64,000 nt of DNA from NCBI RefSeq assembly GCF_000016525.1, contig NC_009515.1, forward strand, positions 1,700,501-1,764,500, in the 5' to 3' direction. The notes under the pieces were generated by a model, which was not told the DNA's origin, did no database searches, and saw only the letters and a program-made list of their open reading frames with translations. Made by a program: the position numbers and the translations under genes. The stretch comes from Methanobrevibacter smithii ATCC 35061. GTDB taxonomy: Archaea; Methanobacteriota; Methanobacteria; Methanobacteriales; Methanobacteriaceae. Positions 1 through 5,573 of this stretch are shown here, one piece after another; the stretch's first letter is position 1, and every line of letters begins with the position of its first letter.

Positions 1-1
1 A

Positions 2-535
2 TTTGGGAAATTTAAGTACTATGAATTAGAAGATATTTTGCCTGCAATCTTTTGTGAATGTTATGAACAGGAGTTATTCATTGAGTTTTCATTTACAAAT
101 GAATTGGCTCAATTGAAAATCAGAAATTGGAATGAACCTGGGGAATCTGTCATCACCAGTGTTCCTATGCCTGAAATAGTTGCTTTAAATAAAGGTATGA
201 ATGTAATGCAAAGTGAAGGCAGTTACATTACTTACTTAAAAAGATATTTATTAGCAAACATGTTTCTAATTGTTGAAAAAGATGTTGTGGATTCTGATAA
301 AATTAATGTTAAAACTGCTAAGGGTAGTTCTGCAAGAACTGAGAAAGTTGAGGCTACTGGTGCTGTGCAGAAAATCCGCGAGTATATTCATAAAAAGGAC
401 AGTTCACTGGAAATAACTCCATCTATGATTAATACTCATAGAATGAAGTTATTCAAAGATGGTGAACTGACCAAAGCTGAAAACAAAGAAGCATATAACT
501 GGTTTAAAAATCAAGAAAAAGAGGTTGCTGTTTAA
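2..535 (+). CDS. ERF-like single-strand annealing protein, 5' end missing
   Basis: The reading frame is open to the first bases of the window, so the start lies upstream; at least 177 residues are visible. The stretch GSYITYLKRYLLANMFLIV followed by an acidic patch resembles the core of the ERF family (essential recombination function), single-strand annealing proteins of temperate phages in which a conserved Tyr/Arg-rich helix precedes an Asp-rich turn. The C-terminal 60 residues are charged and probably form a separate small domain. It heads a tightly packed operon and is followed after 2 nt by a SWIM zinc-finger gene, a pairing that fits DNA recombination. The family assignment rests on one motif read by eye; a generic phage protein remains possible. 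Confidence 0.5.
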   Translation, partial: FGKFKYYELEDILPAIFCECYEQELFIEFSFTNELAQLKIRNWNEPGESVITSVPMPEIVALNKGMNVMQSEGSYITYLKRYLLANMFLIVEKDVVDSDKINVKTAKGSSARTEKVEATGAVQKIREYIHKKDSSLEITPSMINTHRMKLFKDGELTKAENKEAYNWFKNQEKEVAV

Positions 536-537
536 TT

Positions 538-732
538 ATGGAACCTAAGGTAGAAATAATATTCATACAATTCAAGGCATCAGGAAATACTGGATCCAAT
601 ACTGTGAACTGGGACAGTATAGATGGATGGTGGTGTAGTTGTGAAGATTATTTCTACCGACATCAAAAAGTAGAACATTATAAATGCAAACATATTAAAA
701 AAGCAGAAAAAATGTTAGGTGTAAGAGTATGA
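538..732 (+). CDS. small SWIM zinc-finger protein
   Basis: This 64-aa protein contains CSC, then 15 residues, then CKH, which is the C-x-C-xn-C-x-H zinc pattern of SWIM domains (residues about 33-52). SWIM domains bind DNA or partner proteins and in archaea and eukaryotes often accompany recombination proteins. Its position 2 nt behind the ERF-like gene suggests a role in the same recombination or replication step. The start ATG directly follows the upstream stop, so translation is probably coupled. Exact function unknown. Confidence 0.6.
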   Translation: MEPKVEIIFIQFKASGNTGSNTVNWDSIDGWWCSCEDYFYRHQKVEHYKCKHIKKAEKMLGVRV

Positions 733-983
733 ATACTCAGGATAATTTCCCTGAAGTGGTATCTGGTAGGATTACTACAAGGGCAAAAAAGTTAATGGAA
801 AAGTATGGTTTAACTGTACGTTTCTGCGTGGAACATTGCATTGATATGTATGTGAGTAAACAAAATCAAAGGTTAATTGAAAAGGACCAGTTAAAAGAGG
901 AAATCAGGTCTTTAAAATTAGATTTAATTGCAAAGGAAATGCAATTAGAAACTGTCATGAAAGAGTTAGGTGATGATGTATGA
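729..983 (+). CDS. small coiled-coil protein
   Basis: An 84-aa protein whose ATG overlaps the upstream stop in an ATGA junction. The N-terminal half (VVSGRITTRAKKLMEKYGL) could be a ribbon-helix-helix-like segment. Residues about 48-80 form a heptad-rich, Glu/Lys/Leu-rich coiled coil. The next gene is built the same way, so the two may be paralogues or partners. No family recognised. Confidence 0.55.
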   Translation: MNTQDNFPEVVSGRITTRAKKLMEKYGLTVRFCVEHCIDMYVSKQNQRLIEKDQLKEEIRSLKLDLIAKEMQLETVMKELGDDV

Positions 984-1399
984 GTGAAAAAATACAGGTT
1001 TCATTCATGGTTGATTCTGAAGTATGGAGGGAAGCTAAAAACAAACTGGGGACAACCAGAAGTGAGTTTTTAGAAGAGCAGTTAAGATTAGCTATTGATT
1101 TATCTGAAGATGAGGAAAATAGTTTGAGAAAAGAGATAGCTGAGTTGCAAAATGAGATTAATGCTCGTGAATCAAGATTATGTAAGATTCGTGCTGAGCG
1201 TTTAGAACATGAAAGAAGTGTAAATGTCTTTGATGGGGTGATGGGTACAGTTAATAGGATTGTTGATAATGCTGGTTTTATTGGTAAAGATCAGCTGAAG
1301 AATATTAGTAAGCAGCAAGAAGTTCCGTATAAGTCATTATTGGATCATGTGTATGATTTGGGTTATGATGTTCGGAATTATGGTTTGGTGATAAAATGA
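980..1399 (+). CDS. ribbon-helix-helix-like/coiled-coil protein
   Basis: A 139-aa protein starting in an ATGA overlap. The N-terminus (IQVSFMVDSEVWREAKNKLG) has the beta strand plus helix pattern of ribbon-helix-helix DNA-binding proteins, followed by a coiled coil (about residues 45-80) and a C-terminal segment about 50 residues long with a helix-turn-helix flavour (KDQLKNISKQQEVPYKSLL). It is the last gene before the palindromic control region at 1402-1528, so it is a candidate for the protein that binds there and autoregulates; this is inference from position only. Confidence 0.55.
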   Translation: MSEKIQVSFMVDSEVWREAKNKLGTTRSEFLEEQLRLAIDLSEDEENSLRKEIAELQNEINARESRLCKIRAERLEHERSVNVFDGVMGTVNRIVDNAGFIGKDQLKNISKQQEVPYKSLLDHVYDLGYDVRNYGLVIK

Positions 1400-1401
1400 T
1401 T

Positions 1402-1421
1402 TGTAAACATTTATGTTTACA
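1402..1421. promoter_or_regulatory. 20-bp operator-like dyad, copy 1
   Basis: TGTAAACATTTATGTTTACA is two perfect 9-bp inverted arms around TT. The same 20 bases recur at 1509-1528, 107 bp away, about ten helical turns. This copy begins 3 nt after the upstream stop codon. The arrangement suggests a repressor that bridges two operators. Confidence 0.6.
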
Positions 1422-1447
1422 TTTTTCCGAAGAACCTGTAGGAAACC

Positions 1448-1483
1448 ACGTACGTGCACGTACGTACGTACGTATACGTACGT
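1448..1483. promoter_or_regulatory. two abutting 18-bp ACGT palindromes
   Basis: Bases 1448-1465 (ACGTACGT-GC-ACGTACGT) and 1466-1483 (ACGTACGT-AT-ACGTACGT) are each perfect palindromes, directly joined, differing only in the central dinucleotide. They end 7 bp before the TATA box at 1491. In DNA this AT-rich, 36 bases of ACGT units are conspicuous. They could be tandem sites for a dimeric regulator, or form cruciforms or alternating purine-pyrimidine helices. Confidence 0.6.
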
Positions 1484-1490
1484 AATTCAC

Positions 1491-1500
1491 TATAAATATT
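1491..1500 (+). promoter_or_regulatory. TATA box of the early gene set
   Basis: TATAAATATT matches the archaeal TATA consensus. Transcription would start about 25 bp downstream, inside the second dyad at 1509-1528, so a protein bound there would block initiation. The first gene served has a strong AAGGAGAG site at about 1535. Confidence 0.6.
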
Positions 1501-1508
1501 TTTTAAAT

Positions 1509-1528
1509 TGTAAACATTTATGTTTACA
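1509..1528. promoter_or_regulatory. 20-bp operator-like dyad, copy 2
   Basis: Identical to the dyad at 1402-1421. It overlaps the expected transcription start of the promoter whose TATA box is at 1491, the classic position of a repressor operator. Confidence 0.6.
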
Positions 1529-1550
1529 TTTTTTTAAGGAGAGATAAAAA

Positions 1551-1796
1551 ATGAATAAACCAGTTTTTAATATTGTTGAAACGGATTATGATGTTTCTAA
1601 AGGTGAAGAAACATATTTGAAATTCAGGAGAGATTATAAACATGAATTAAATATCTCTGTTGATGAGTTGCAGAAAAGGTATGGATTAACTCGACATCAA
1701 AAAGATTCCTTTGTGAAAAGAATCATTTGTGAAGATCATGTTAGGCGTTATGGGGGAAATAACTTCCAAACTAGGTTAAAAAAGGTGGAATCATGA
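1551..1796 (+). CDS. small phage protein with helix-turn-helix flavour
   Basis: An 81-aa basic protein preceded by a good AAGGAGAG ribosome site. The segment SVDELQKRYGLTRHQKDSF (about residues 38-56) reads like a helix-turn-helix of a small regulator. It is the first gene after the palindromic control region, so it may be a regulator of the following accessory genes. No family recognised; helix-turn-helix assignment is by eye. Confidence 0.55.
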   Translation: MNKPVFNIVETDYDVSKGEETYLKFRRDYKHELNISVDELQKRYGLTRHQKDSFVKRIICEDHVRRYGGNNFQTRLKKVES

Positions 1797-1966
1797 AGAA
1801 AGAAGATGAGGAACATATTATATTAAGGTGGCAGTTGATGTGGTTTAGAATAAGTTTATTTGCAGATGAGTTTGTTAAGTTTGCTGAAAAGGTACGTATG
1901 AGGTGTGGTGTTCCTGAACCAAGTCAAAGACAACCAGTCCGGAATAAAAAGGAGATCCAAAAATGA
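1793..1966 (+). CDS. 57-aa phage protein
   Basis: A small frame beginning MKKEDEEHIILRWQ that starts in an ATGA overlap with the upstream gene and ends in an ATGA overlap with the next. The two overlaps and lack of any gap argue that it is translated. It has an amphipathic helical N-terminal half and a basic C-terminus. No function can be assigned. Confidence 0.55.
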   Translation: MKKEDEEHIILRWQLMWFRISLFADEFVKFAEKVRMRCGVPEPSQRQPVRNKKEIQK

Positions 1967-2148
1967 GTTGTAATGATATACTTGAAAAATTAGAAAAAGA
2001 AGGAATAATATCTGCTGAAGGAGTAATTGATTCTTATCTGTTATGTAAACATGCTGAAGAATTATTTGGAAAATCATACCTAAAAGAACATAATATAGTG
2101 TTGGATGATGATAAAAAAGAAGCAAAGATATGTAAAAAAGGAAGTTGA
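1963..2148 (+). CDS. 61-aa phage protein
   Basis: Starts in an ATGA overlap. The upstream frame supplies AAAAGGAG as a ribosome site at 1947-1954. A small acidic then basic protein (start MSCNDILEKLEKEGIISAE) with three Cys. No family recognised; it belongs to the accessory gene cluster. Confidence 0.5.
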   Translation: MSCNDILEKLEKEGIISAEGVIDSYLLCKHAEELFGKSYLKEHNIVLDDDKKEAKICKKGS

Positions 2149-2153
2149 TAAAA

Positions 2154-2495
2154 ATGAAAACATTGAAGTTTAAACCGTATTTCTTTGAACCTTTAAGAAG
2201 TAGGAAAAAAATGTCTACAATAAGAAAATCTGATAAAGGATTGAAAAAAGGTGACCTTGTAGAATGTTGGTTTGAGGGGACGGGTTTTTGTCTGCTTCGG
2301 GTAGTACGGAGAGTTGAACAGGTTAAATTTAAAGATTTGAAACATAATCATGCTTGGTTTGAAGGTTATAGGCATGTTGATTTGTTGAAACATGAGTTAA
2401 AAAGTATTTATCCAGATATATGTGGGGATACTGTTTTGTTTCAGATTATATTTGAAAGACCAACACTACCATTACAACCTTTCAAAATTAAATAG
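2154..2495 (+). CDS. ASCH/PUA-like domain protein
   Basis: A 113-aa protein with the look of an ASCH domain, a PUA-related beta-barrel that binds RNA or modified bases: a phenylalanine-rich first strand (LKFKPYFFEPLRS), KKMSTIRKSDKGLKKGDLV with the typical strand-turn after a T-I-R motif, a central VVRRVEQVKFKDL strand, and a final GDTVLFQIIFE strand. The ATG at 2154 is preferred to an upstream TTG at 2145 because GGAAG lies about 10 nt before the ATG and only 2 nt before the TTG. Such proteins in phages are often linked to nucleotide or RNA metabolism; the exact role is unknown. Confidence 0.55.
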   Translation: MKTLKFKPYFFEPLRSRKKMSTIRKSDKGLKKGDLVECWFEGTGFCLLRVVRRVEQVKFKDLKHNHAWFEGYRHVDLLKHELKSIYPDICGDTVLFQIIFERPTLPLQPFKIK

Positions 2496-2508
2496 GAGGA
2501 TATTGAAA

Positions 2509-2655
2509 ATGAATAAGGAAGAAATTAATGAATTAACTGCCAAGATTGAGTCTTGTTGGGATGAGAATAATCCTGGAGATGTAAGAAGTTTTGATGAAAG
2601 GTTAAAACAGAAGTTAACTCATGAGGAGTATGAGTTAATAACAAGTTGGAGATAA
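2509..2655 (+). CDS. 48-aa acidic phage protein
   Basis: A short protein beginning MNKEEINELTAKIESCWDEN. The ATG at 2509 follows an AGGAGG site at about 2494-2499 with ideal spacing, so it is preferred to longer upstream versions that would overlap the ASCH-like gene. Helical, acidic; function unknown. Confidence 0.55.
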   Translation: MNKEEINELTAKIESCWDENNPGDVRSFDERLKQKLTHEEYELITSWR

Positions 2656-2672
2656 TGGGGGGAGAATATAGT

Positions 2673-2759
2673 ATGATGGATGGTTGGGTAGTTTTTAGTG
2701 TAAGTGTAATTATTAGTTGTTGTTTAGTGTTATGTCTTACTGATTTTTTTGATGATTAA
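2673..2759 (+). CDS. 28-aa single-span membrane peptide
   Basis: ATG at 2673 follows GGGGGGAG at 2657-2664. The peptide (MMDGWVVFSVSVIISCCLVL then CLTDFFDD) is one hydrophobic helix with an acidic C-terminus. Very small; supported by the ribosome site and its position in the operon. Could be a small inner-membrane effector or exclusion protein; that is a guess. Confidence 0.4.
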   Translation: MMDGWVVFSVSVIISCCLVLCLTDFFDD

Positions 2760-2788
2760 GATAGGTTATATTGTAATCAGGAGTTTTT

Positions 2789-2830
2789 ATGAAAGAAGTT
2801 AAAAAATACATGGAGGATAAATATGTATGA
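2789..2830 (+). CDS. 13-residue leader peptide (tentative)
   Basis: A minimal frame MKEVKKYMEDKYV preceded by CAGGAG at 2779-2784 and ending in an ATGA overlap with the next gene. It might couple translation of the downstream gene. Kept only as a possibility. Confidence 0.25.
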   Translation: MKEVKKYMEDKYV

Positions 2831-3090
2831 TTGATGAGAAATTATTACTATATTTTATTAAAACAAGAAGCAGGGAATTTGAAGAACAATCTTTTACTAT
2901 TCATAAAGAATGCACAGGTAGTTTGAGAGACATGGAGTATGATGATGTTATAATTCATAGTATTAATCTTCATACTTTGATGCATGTTACTCGTATTCTT
3001 AATGAGTTGATTGAAATGATTGAAGATGGTAAATTCAACACTTCTGAAAATTCAGTTTCTTGTTGTGGTGGAGAATGTGAAAAACAATAA
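2827..3090 (+). CDS. 87-aa phage protein, Cys-rich tail
   Basis: The start overlaps the leader stop (ATGA), with GGAGG at 2812-2816. A mostly helical protein ending in a cysteine cluster (SCCGGECEKQ) that could bind metal. The following gene starts inside its last codons. No family recognised. Confidence 0.5.
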   Translation: MIDEKLLLYFIKTRSREFEEQSFTIHKECTGSLRDMEYDDVIIHSINLHTLMHVTRILNELIEMIEDGKFNTSENSVSCCGGECEKQ

Positions 3091-3307
3091 CCTTAATCTA
3101 TATGAAAGAGTATACATTAGTTTAAGTAGAACAGTCTCCAATTTTGAATGCATAAATGAAGAATTAAAACAAGAAACTATAACTGAAGCATTAAAAAAAT
3201 CACAAGTAATTAATGAATATGTGAAATATCAGGGTAAACTTTTACCTTTTCACATGTTTGTTTTTGAAGTGAAGAAAAACTTACTATCTAAAAATTTAGA
3301 AAGATGA
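3077..3307 (+). CDS. small phage protein
   Basis: The frame is open from 3020, but a start that far upstream would overlap the previous gene by 71 nt. GTG at 3077, just behind GGTGGAG, gives a 76-aa protein and an overlap of only 14 nt. Helical, no recognisable motif (interior ETITEALKKSQVINEYVKYQ). Function unknown; start uncertain. Confidence 0.45.
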   Translation: MKNNNLNLYERVYISLSRTVSNFECINEELKQETITEALKKSQVINEYVKYQGKLLPFHMFVFEVKKNLLSKNLER

Positions 3308-3311
3308 TAGG

Positions 3312-3626
3312 ATGTTATTGAAGAAAACATTAAATGATCCACAAACAAGATTCTACATCAGCAAATGCAAATACTGTGGCAGAGTATTTATTAAGTTTGA
3401 GAATAAAACAGGTTATTGCAGGGAAGCTTGCAGGACCTGGGCGGTACGTGAGCAGAAAGCAAAGTATCAACAAAAACGTAGGAAATTAATTAATGATGGG
3501 GAGTTAATTAGTAATGAGTTAAGGGAGCCTGGTACAACATTTCTTTCACAGCATGCTTTGAGTGATTTTGGTTTGGAGGAAAGAACTGTGAAAAGAGAAT
3601 TAAAAAGAATAGGAGTAAAAATATGA
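3312..3626 (+). CDS. zinc-finger phage protein with basic helix
   Basis: A 104-aa protein with CKYCGRVF (about residues 19-26) and GYCREACRTWAV (about 34-45), a C-x2-C plus C-x3-C treble-clef-like zinc site, followed by a very basic helix (REQKAKYQQKRRK). The C-terminus (FGLEERTVKRELKRIGVKI) suggests a winged-helix or helix-turn-helix DNA contact. Probably a nucleic-acid-binding regulator. It overlaps the next gene by 4 nt (ATGA). Confidence 0.55.
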   Translation: MLLKKTLNDPQTRFYISKCKYCGRVFIKFENKTGYCREACRTWAVREQKAKYQQKRRKLINDGELISNELREPGTTFLSQHALSDFGLEERTVKRELKRIGVKI

Positions 3627-3967
3627 ATTTTATCAAGTATCTTAAATTATTAAGAAATCCTAATGAGAAGTATTATTGGTATGATGTTGATAAGGAATGT
3701 ATTTATATTTCTGGTGAAGATATTGCATTGTATTTAACTATTGATGAAATTGACAGTATTATTTTTCATAGAAAAAAATTTAAAAAGACATCTAAAGAAC
3801 TTTTTGAAAGGATAATTTTTAATGAAAAGGTTACTTTTTGGACATTGAATTATTTTATTAAAGAATATGAAAAAGGTTTGATGGATCCCATGATTAAATG
3901 GATTGTAAGTAAGGGACATATCAGTCGTGGTGAGCATTTTCTTGATAGTTATTTATTAAGTGATTAA
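3623..3967 (+). CDS. 114-aa phage protein, unknown
   Basis: Starts in an ATGA overlap with the zinc-finger gene and ends the left operon; a long T-rich tract (terminator-like) follows immediately. Mixed alpha/beta with aromatic-rich strands (KYYWYDVDKECIYISGEDIA). No family recognised. Confidence 0.5.
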   Translation: MNFIKYLKLLRNPNEKYYWYDVDKECIYISGEDIALYLTIDEIDSIIFHRKKFKKTSKELFERIIFNEKVTFWTLNYFIKEYEKGLMDPMIKWIVSKGHISRGEHFLDSYLLSD

Positions 3968-3986
3968 ATTTTTTTTATTTTTAATC

Positions 3987-4023
3987 TTTTTTTCTATTTT
4001 TCCACTCCTATATATTGAAGGGG
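3987..4023 (+). promoter_or_regulatory. 37-bp repeated terminator-promoter element, copy 1
   Basis: The 37 bases here are repeated exactly at 10957-10993. The element joins a T-rich tract, which terminates archaeal transcription, to the TATA-like core CTATATATT at 4008-4016. It follows the end of one gene set and precedes the zinc-finger genes. A repeated insulator plus promoter is the simplest reading. Confidence 0.55.
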
Positions 4024-4107
4024 ATAAAATATTTTATAATTTTATCTTTTTTTATGAAAAAAAAATAAAAGACATTATTATAATTATATATGGGAGGATA
4101 ATATTAT

Positions 4108-4359
4108 TTGGATGCTAATACATTTTTTAAAAACATGAAACATGCAGAAATAGAGTGTCCTGTTTGTAACTGGAAGTGGAAACAAAGGAAAAAACAAGAA
4201 AAACATTATAGAAATCATAAGACATCTTGTTATATTAAGTTTCCTGAATCCCCTTTAACTGTTTTGGATGAATCTCGTGCAGAATATAATTGCACAAACT
4301 GCGGGTGTGTATTTCCCTTAAAAAATGAAACATGCAGAAATAGAGTGTCCTGTTTGTGA
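4108..4359 (+). CDS. C2H2-type zinc-finger protein
   Basis: TTG at 4108, 10 nt after GGAGG, gives 83 residues. After MKHAEIECPVC comes a classic C-x2-C-x12-H-x3-H finger (CPVC ... HYRNH), then a second Cys set (NCTNCGC). The last residues are read through the start region of the next gene in another frame, because the first 33 bases of the MKHAE... segment are duplicated at 4325. The gene may therefore be a truncated or rearranged copy. Probably a DNA-binding regulator. Confidence 0.5.
   Translation: MDANTFFKNMKHAEIECPVCNWKWKQRKKQEKHYRNHKTSCYIKFPESPLTVLDESRAEYNCTNCGCVFPLKNETCRNRVSCL
4135..4357 (+). repeat. 33-bp direct repeat pair at two zinc-finger gene starts
   Basis: Bases 4135-4167 and 4325-4357 are identical, beginning ATGAAACATGCAG and ending TCCTGTTTGT. 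Both copies can be read as MKHAEIECPVC, followed by different sequence. The spacing is 190 bp. This looks like tandem duplication of the gene start followed by divergence, or a recombination scar. Confidence 0.7.
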
Positions 4360-4453
4360 AAAACTGAAAAAAGATTGCAAAAAGGTTTACTATGATGAGT
4401 GGCATGATGAGTATGTTTGTAAAAAATGTGGTCTTGTAATAAAACACTTATAA
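4325..4453 (+). CDS. 42-aa zinc-ribbon protein
   Basis: From ATG at 4325 the frame reads MKHAEIECPVCEKLKK and later YVCKKCGLVIKH: two C-x2-C knuckles about 20 residues apart, a minimal zinc ribbon like those of TFIIB or transcription elongation factors. It overlaps the previous gene by 35 nt. No separate ribosome site is evident. Could act as a small transcription regulator of the late genes; unproven. Confidence 0.45.
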   Translation: MKHAEIECPVCEKLKKDCKKVYYDEWHDEYVCKKCGLVIKHL

Positions 4454-4748
4454 AAAATATTTTATCATATGTTATTGTACAATTAGCTTCGCATTATCAT
4501 TATTTGACAATTTAAAAATAATATTCTTATCCGTTTATTATTCGCTTTTCATTTATTATTATTCTTAAAAATTATTATGGGAATGGTAGCAAATTTTTAA
4601 TGAATAATAGAATGATTGGATTTTTTTCTTCATTAAAATATATAGGTATCCTCCAAAGATTAAATAATTAATATCACATATCTTAAAAAAAAATATTCTT
4701 CCCATAAATATAATATAAATATTTATCTCCTTTAATACATGTTCATGA
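4454..4748. other. AT-rich gap without recognisable gene
   Basis: No credible coding frame on either strand and no strong dyad seen. TATA-like stretches near 4700-4725 (ATATAAATATTTAT) could drive the downstream tRNA region. Confidence 0.5.
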
Positions 4749-4823
4749 TGTTGGTAATAGCTTATTTTTTATTGTAACTTAGTAACCACTCAAAAGTTGA
4801 GGGTGCAATTCCCTCCACCAACA
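4749..4823 (+). other. tRNA-like remnant
   Basis: TGTTGGT at 4749-4755 and ACCAACA at 4817-4823 are perfect 7-bp acceptor-like arms, and GAGGG-TGCAATT-CCCTC at 4799-4815 resembles a T arm with one changed T-loop base. There is no acceptable D arm or anticodon arm between them. It ends 2 nt before the intact tRNA-Ser, so it may be a decayed tRNA or an attachment-site-like structure. Confidence 0.35.
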
Positions 4824-4825
4824 AT

Positions 4826-4911
4826 GTTGGGGTAGCCTAGCCTGGTAGGGCGTTAGACTGCTAATCTAATGATACACTAGTATCGCAGGGGTTCAAATCC
4901 CTTCCCCAATG
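4826..4911 (+). tRNA. tRNA-Ser (GCU)
   Basis: Class II cloverleaf can be drawn in full: acceptor GTTGGGG/CCCCAAT, D stem GCC/GGC, anticodon arm TTAGA-CTGCTAA-TCTAA with anticodon GCT at 4860-4862, long variable arm GATAC-ACTA-GTATC, T arm AGGGG-TTCAAAT-CCCTT, and G at the discriminator position, as usual for serine. No CCA is encoded. A run of T follows as terminator. It sits between the early and late provirus gene sets and reads AGU/AGC codons, which are abundant in the provirus genes. Confidence 0.88.
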
Positions 4912-4952
4912 TTTTTTTTAAAAACAAATTTTTTTTAGGAGTGAAAATAATA

Positions 4953-5126
4953 ATGACTAACTTCAACAACACAACATTAGCAATAATTGGAATAATAATT
5001 ATAGGAATTCTAAGCACCTATATTGGAAACAACGAACTAGCAGCAGTAGCATTAGGGGGGATAGTTGGATGGATTTCAAGAACTTACACCTCCACTAACA
5101 ATGGAGGAAACAATAATGACCCATAA
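4953..5126 (+). CDS. small membrane protein, holin-like
   Basis: ATG at 4953, 9 nt after AGGAGTG, gives 57 residues; the GTG at 4941 lies inside the ribosome site. Two hydrophobic segments (LAIIGIIIIGILSTYIG and AAVALGGIVGWIS) separated by a short polar turn, then an Asn-rich tail. Size and topology fit a holin or similar lysis or exclusion protein. The next gene, also membrane-anchored, overlaps by 11 nt, so they may work together. Confidence 0.5.
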   Translation: MTNFNNTTLAIIGIIIIGILSTYIGNNELAAVALGGIVGWISRTYTSTNNGGNNNDP

Positions 5127-5415
5127 TCAAGTTCAAGATTTACATGAGAAATATTGTAAACAGGAATCTCGTATAAGTAAACTGGAAGCAAGTGATCAGT
5201 TTCAAAATAAGCAATTAGAAAAACTGATAAAGAAAATGGATAAAAGTATTGAAATTCAAACAAAACAGTTGGCTATTCAGGAAGAACAAGCTAATGATGA
5301 TAATCGATTATTCACAATAAAAAGTGGAGTATTCATAGCAATTGTTGGTGCTTTGATTGTATTTTTGATTGATGGATTTCAGTTTGTTATTGTGAATTTC
5401 CTAAAACTATTATAA
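5116..5415 (+). CDS. XhlA-like holin accessory protein
   Basis: ATG at 5116 with GGAGG at 5103-5107 gives 99 residues. An N-terminal coiled coil (about residues 10-65) is followed by one C-terminal transmembrane helix (VFIAIVGALIVFLI). This is the layout of the haemolysin XhlA family, which works with a holin in phage lysis. The neighbouring small membrane gene supports a lysis or membrane role. Placement before the terminase genes, far from the endoisopeptidase, is unusual. Confidence 0.55.
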   Translation: MTHNQVQDLHEKYCKQESRISKLEASDQFQNKQLEKLIKKMDKSIEIQTKQLAIQEEQANDDNRLFTIKSGVFIAIVGALIVFLIDGFQFVIVNFLKLL

Positions 5416-5455
5416 AAAACTAATAAAACTTTTTTTTGTTCAAAATTCAAAACTA

Positions 5456-5546
5456 AACAATATTATATTGTTCACTATGAAAATAAAAAATCCCGTATTT
5501 TAAAATTTCGTGTTCAACAAAAAAGAATAAACATTACAATAATGTT
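5456..5546. promoter_or_regulatory. two related 17-bp dyads before the late operon
   Basis: AACAATA-TTA-TATTGTT (5456-5472) and AACATTA-CAA-TAATGTT (5530-5546) are perfect 7-bp inverted arms around 3 bases and share the pattern AACAWTA-N3-TAWTGTT. They are 74 bp apart, about seven helical turns, directly before the terminase operon. They are probably binding sites for a late-gene regulator. Each half resembles part of the early dyads at 1402 and 1509. Confidence 0.5.
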
Positions 5547-5573
5547 CAAAAAAAATATAAGGATGGGGGGATT

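Noticed and set aside
1448-1483. CRISPR-like or satellite repeat
   Set aside because: Only two units with no spacers; better explained as tandem palindromic protein-binding sites or slippage.
4235-4447. Minus-strand frame opposite the zinc-finger genes
   Set aside because: Hydrophobic, Phe/Ile-rich translation typical of the reverse strand of AT-rich coding DNA; no ribosome site and complete overlap with better-supported genes.
4749-4823. A second functional tRNA
   Set aside because: Acceptor and T arms pair, but no D arm or standard anticodon loop can be drawn; the best fit gives an AAC anticodon, unlikely in archaea. Kept only as a tRNA-like remnant.
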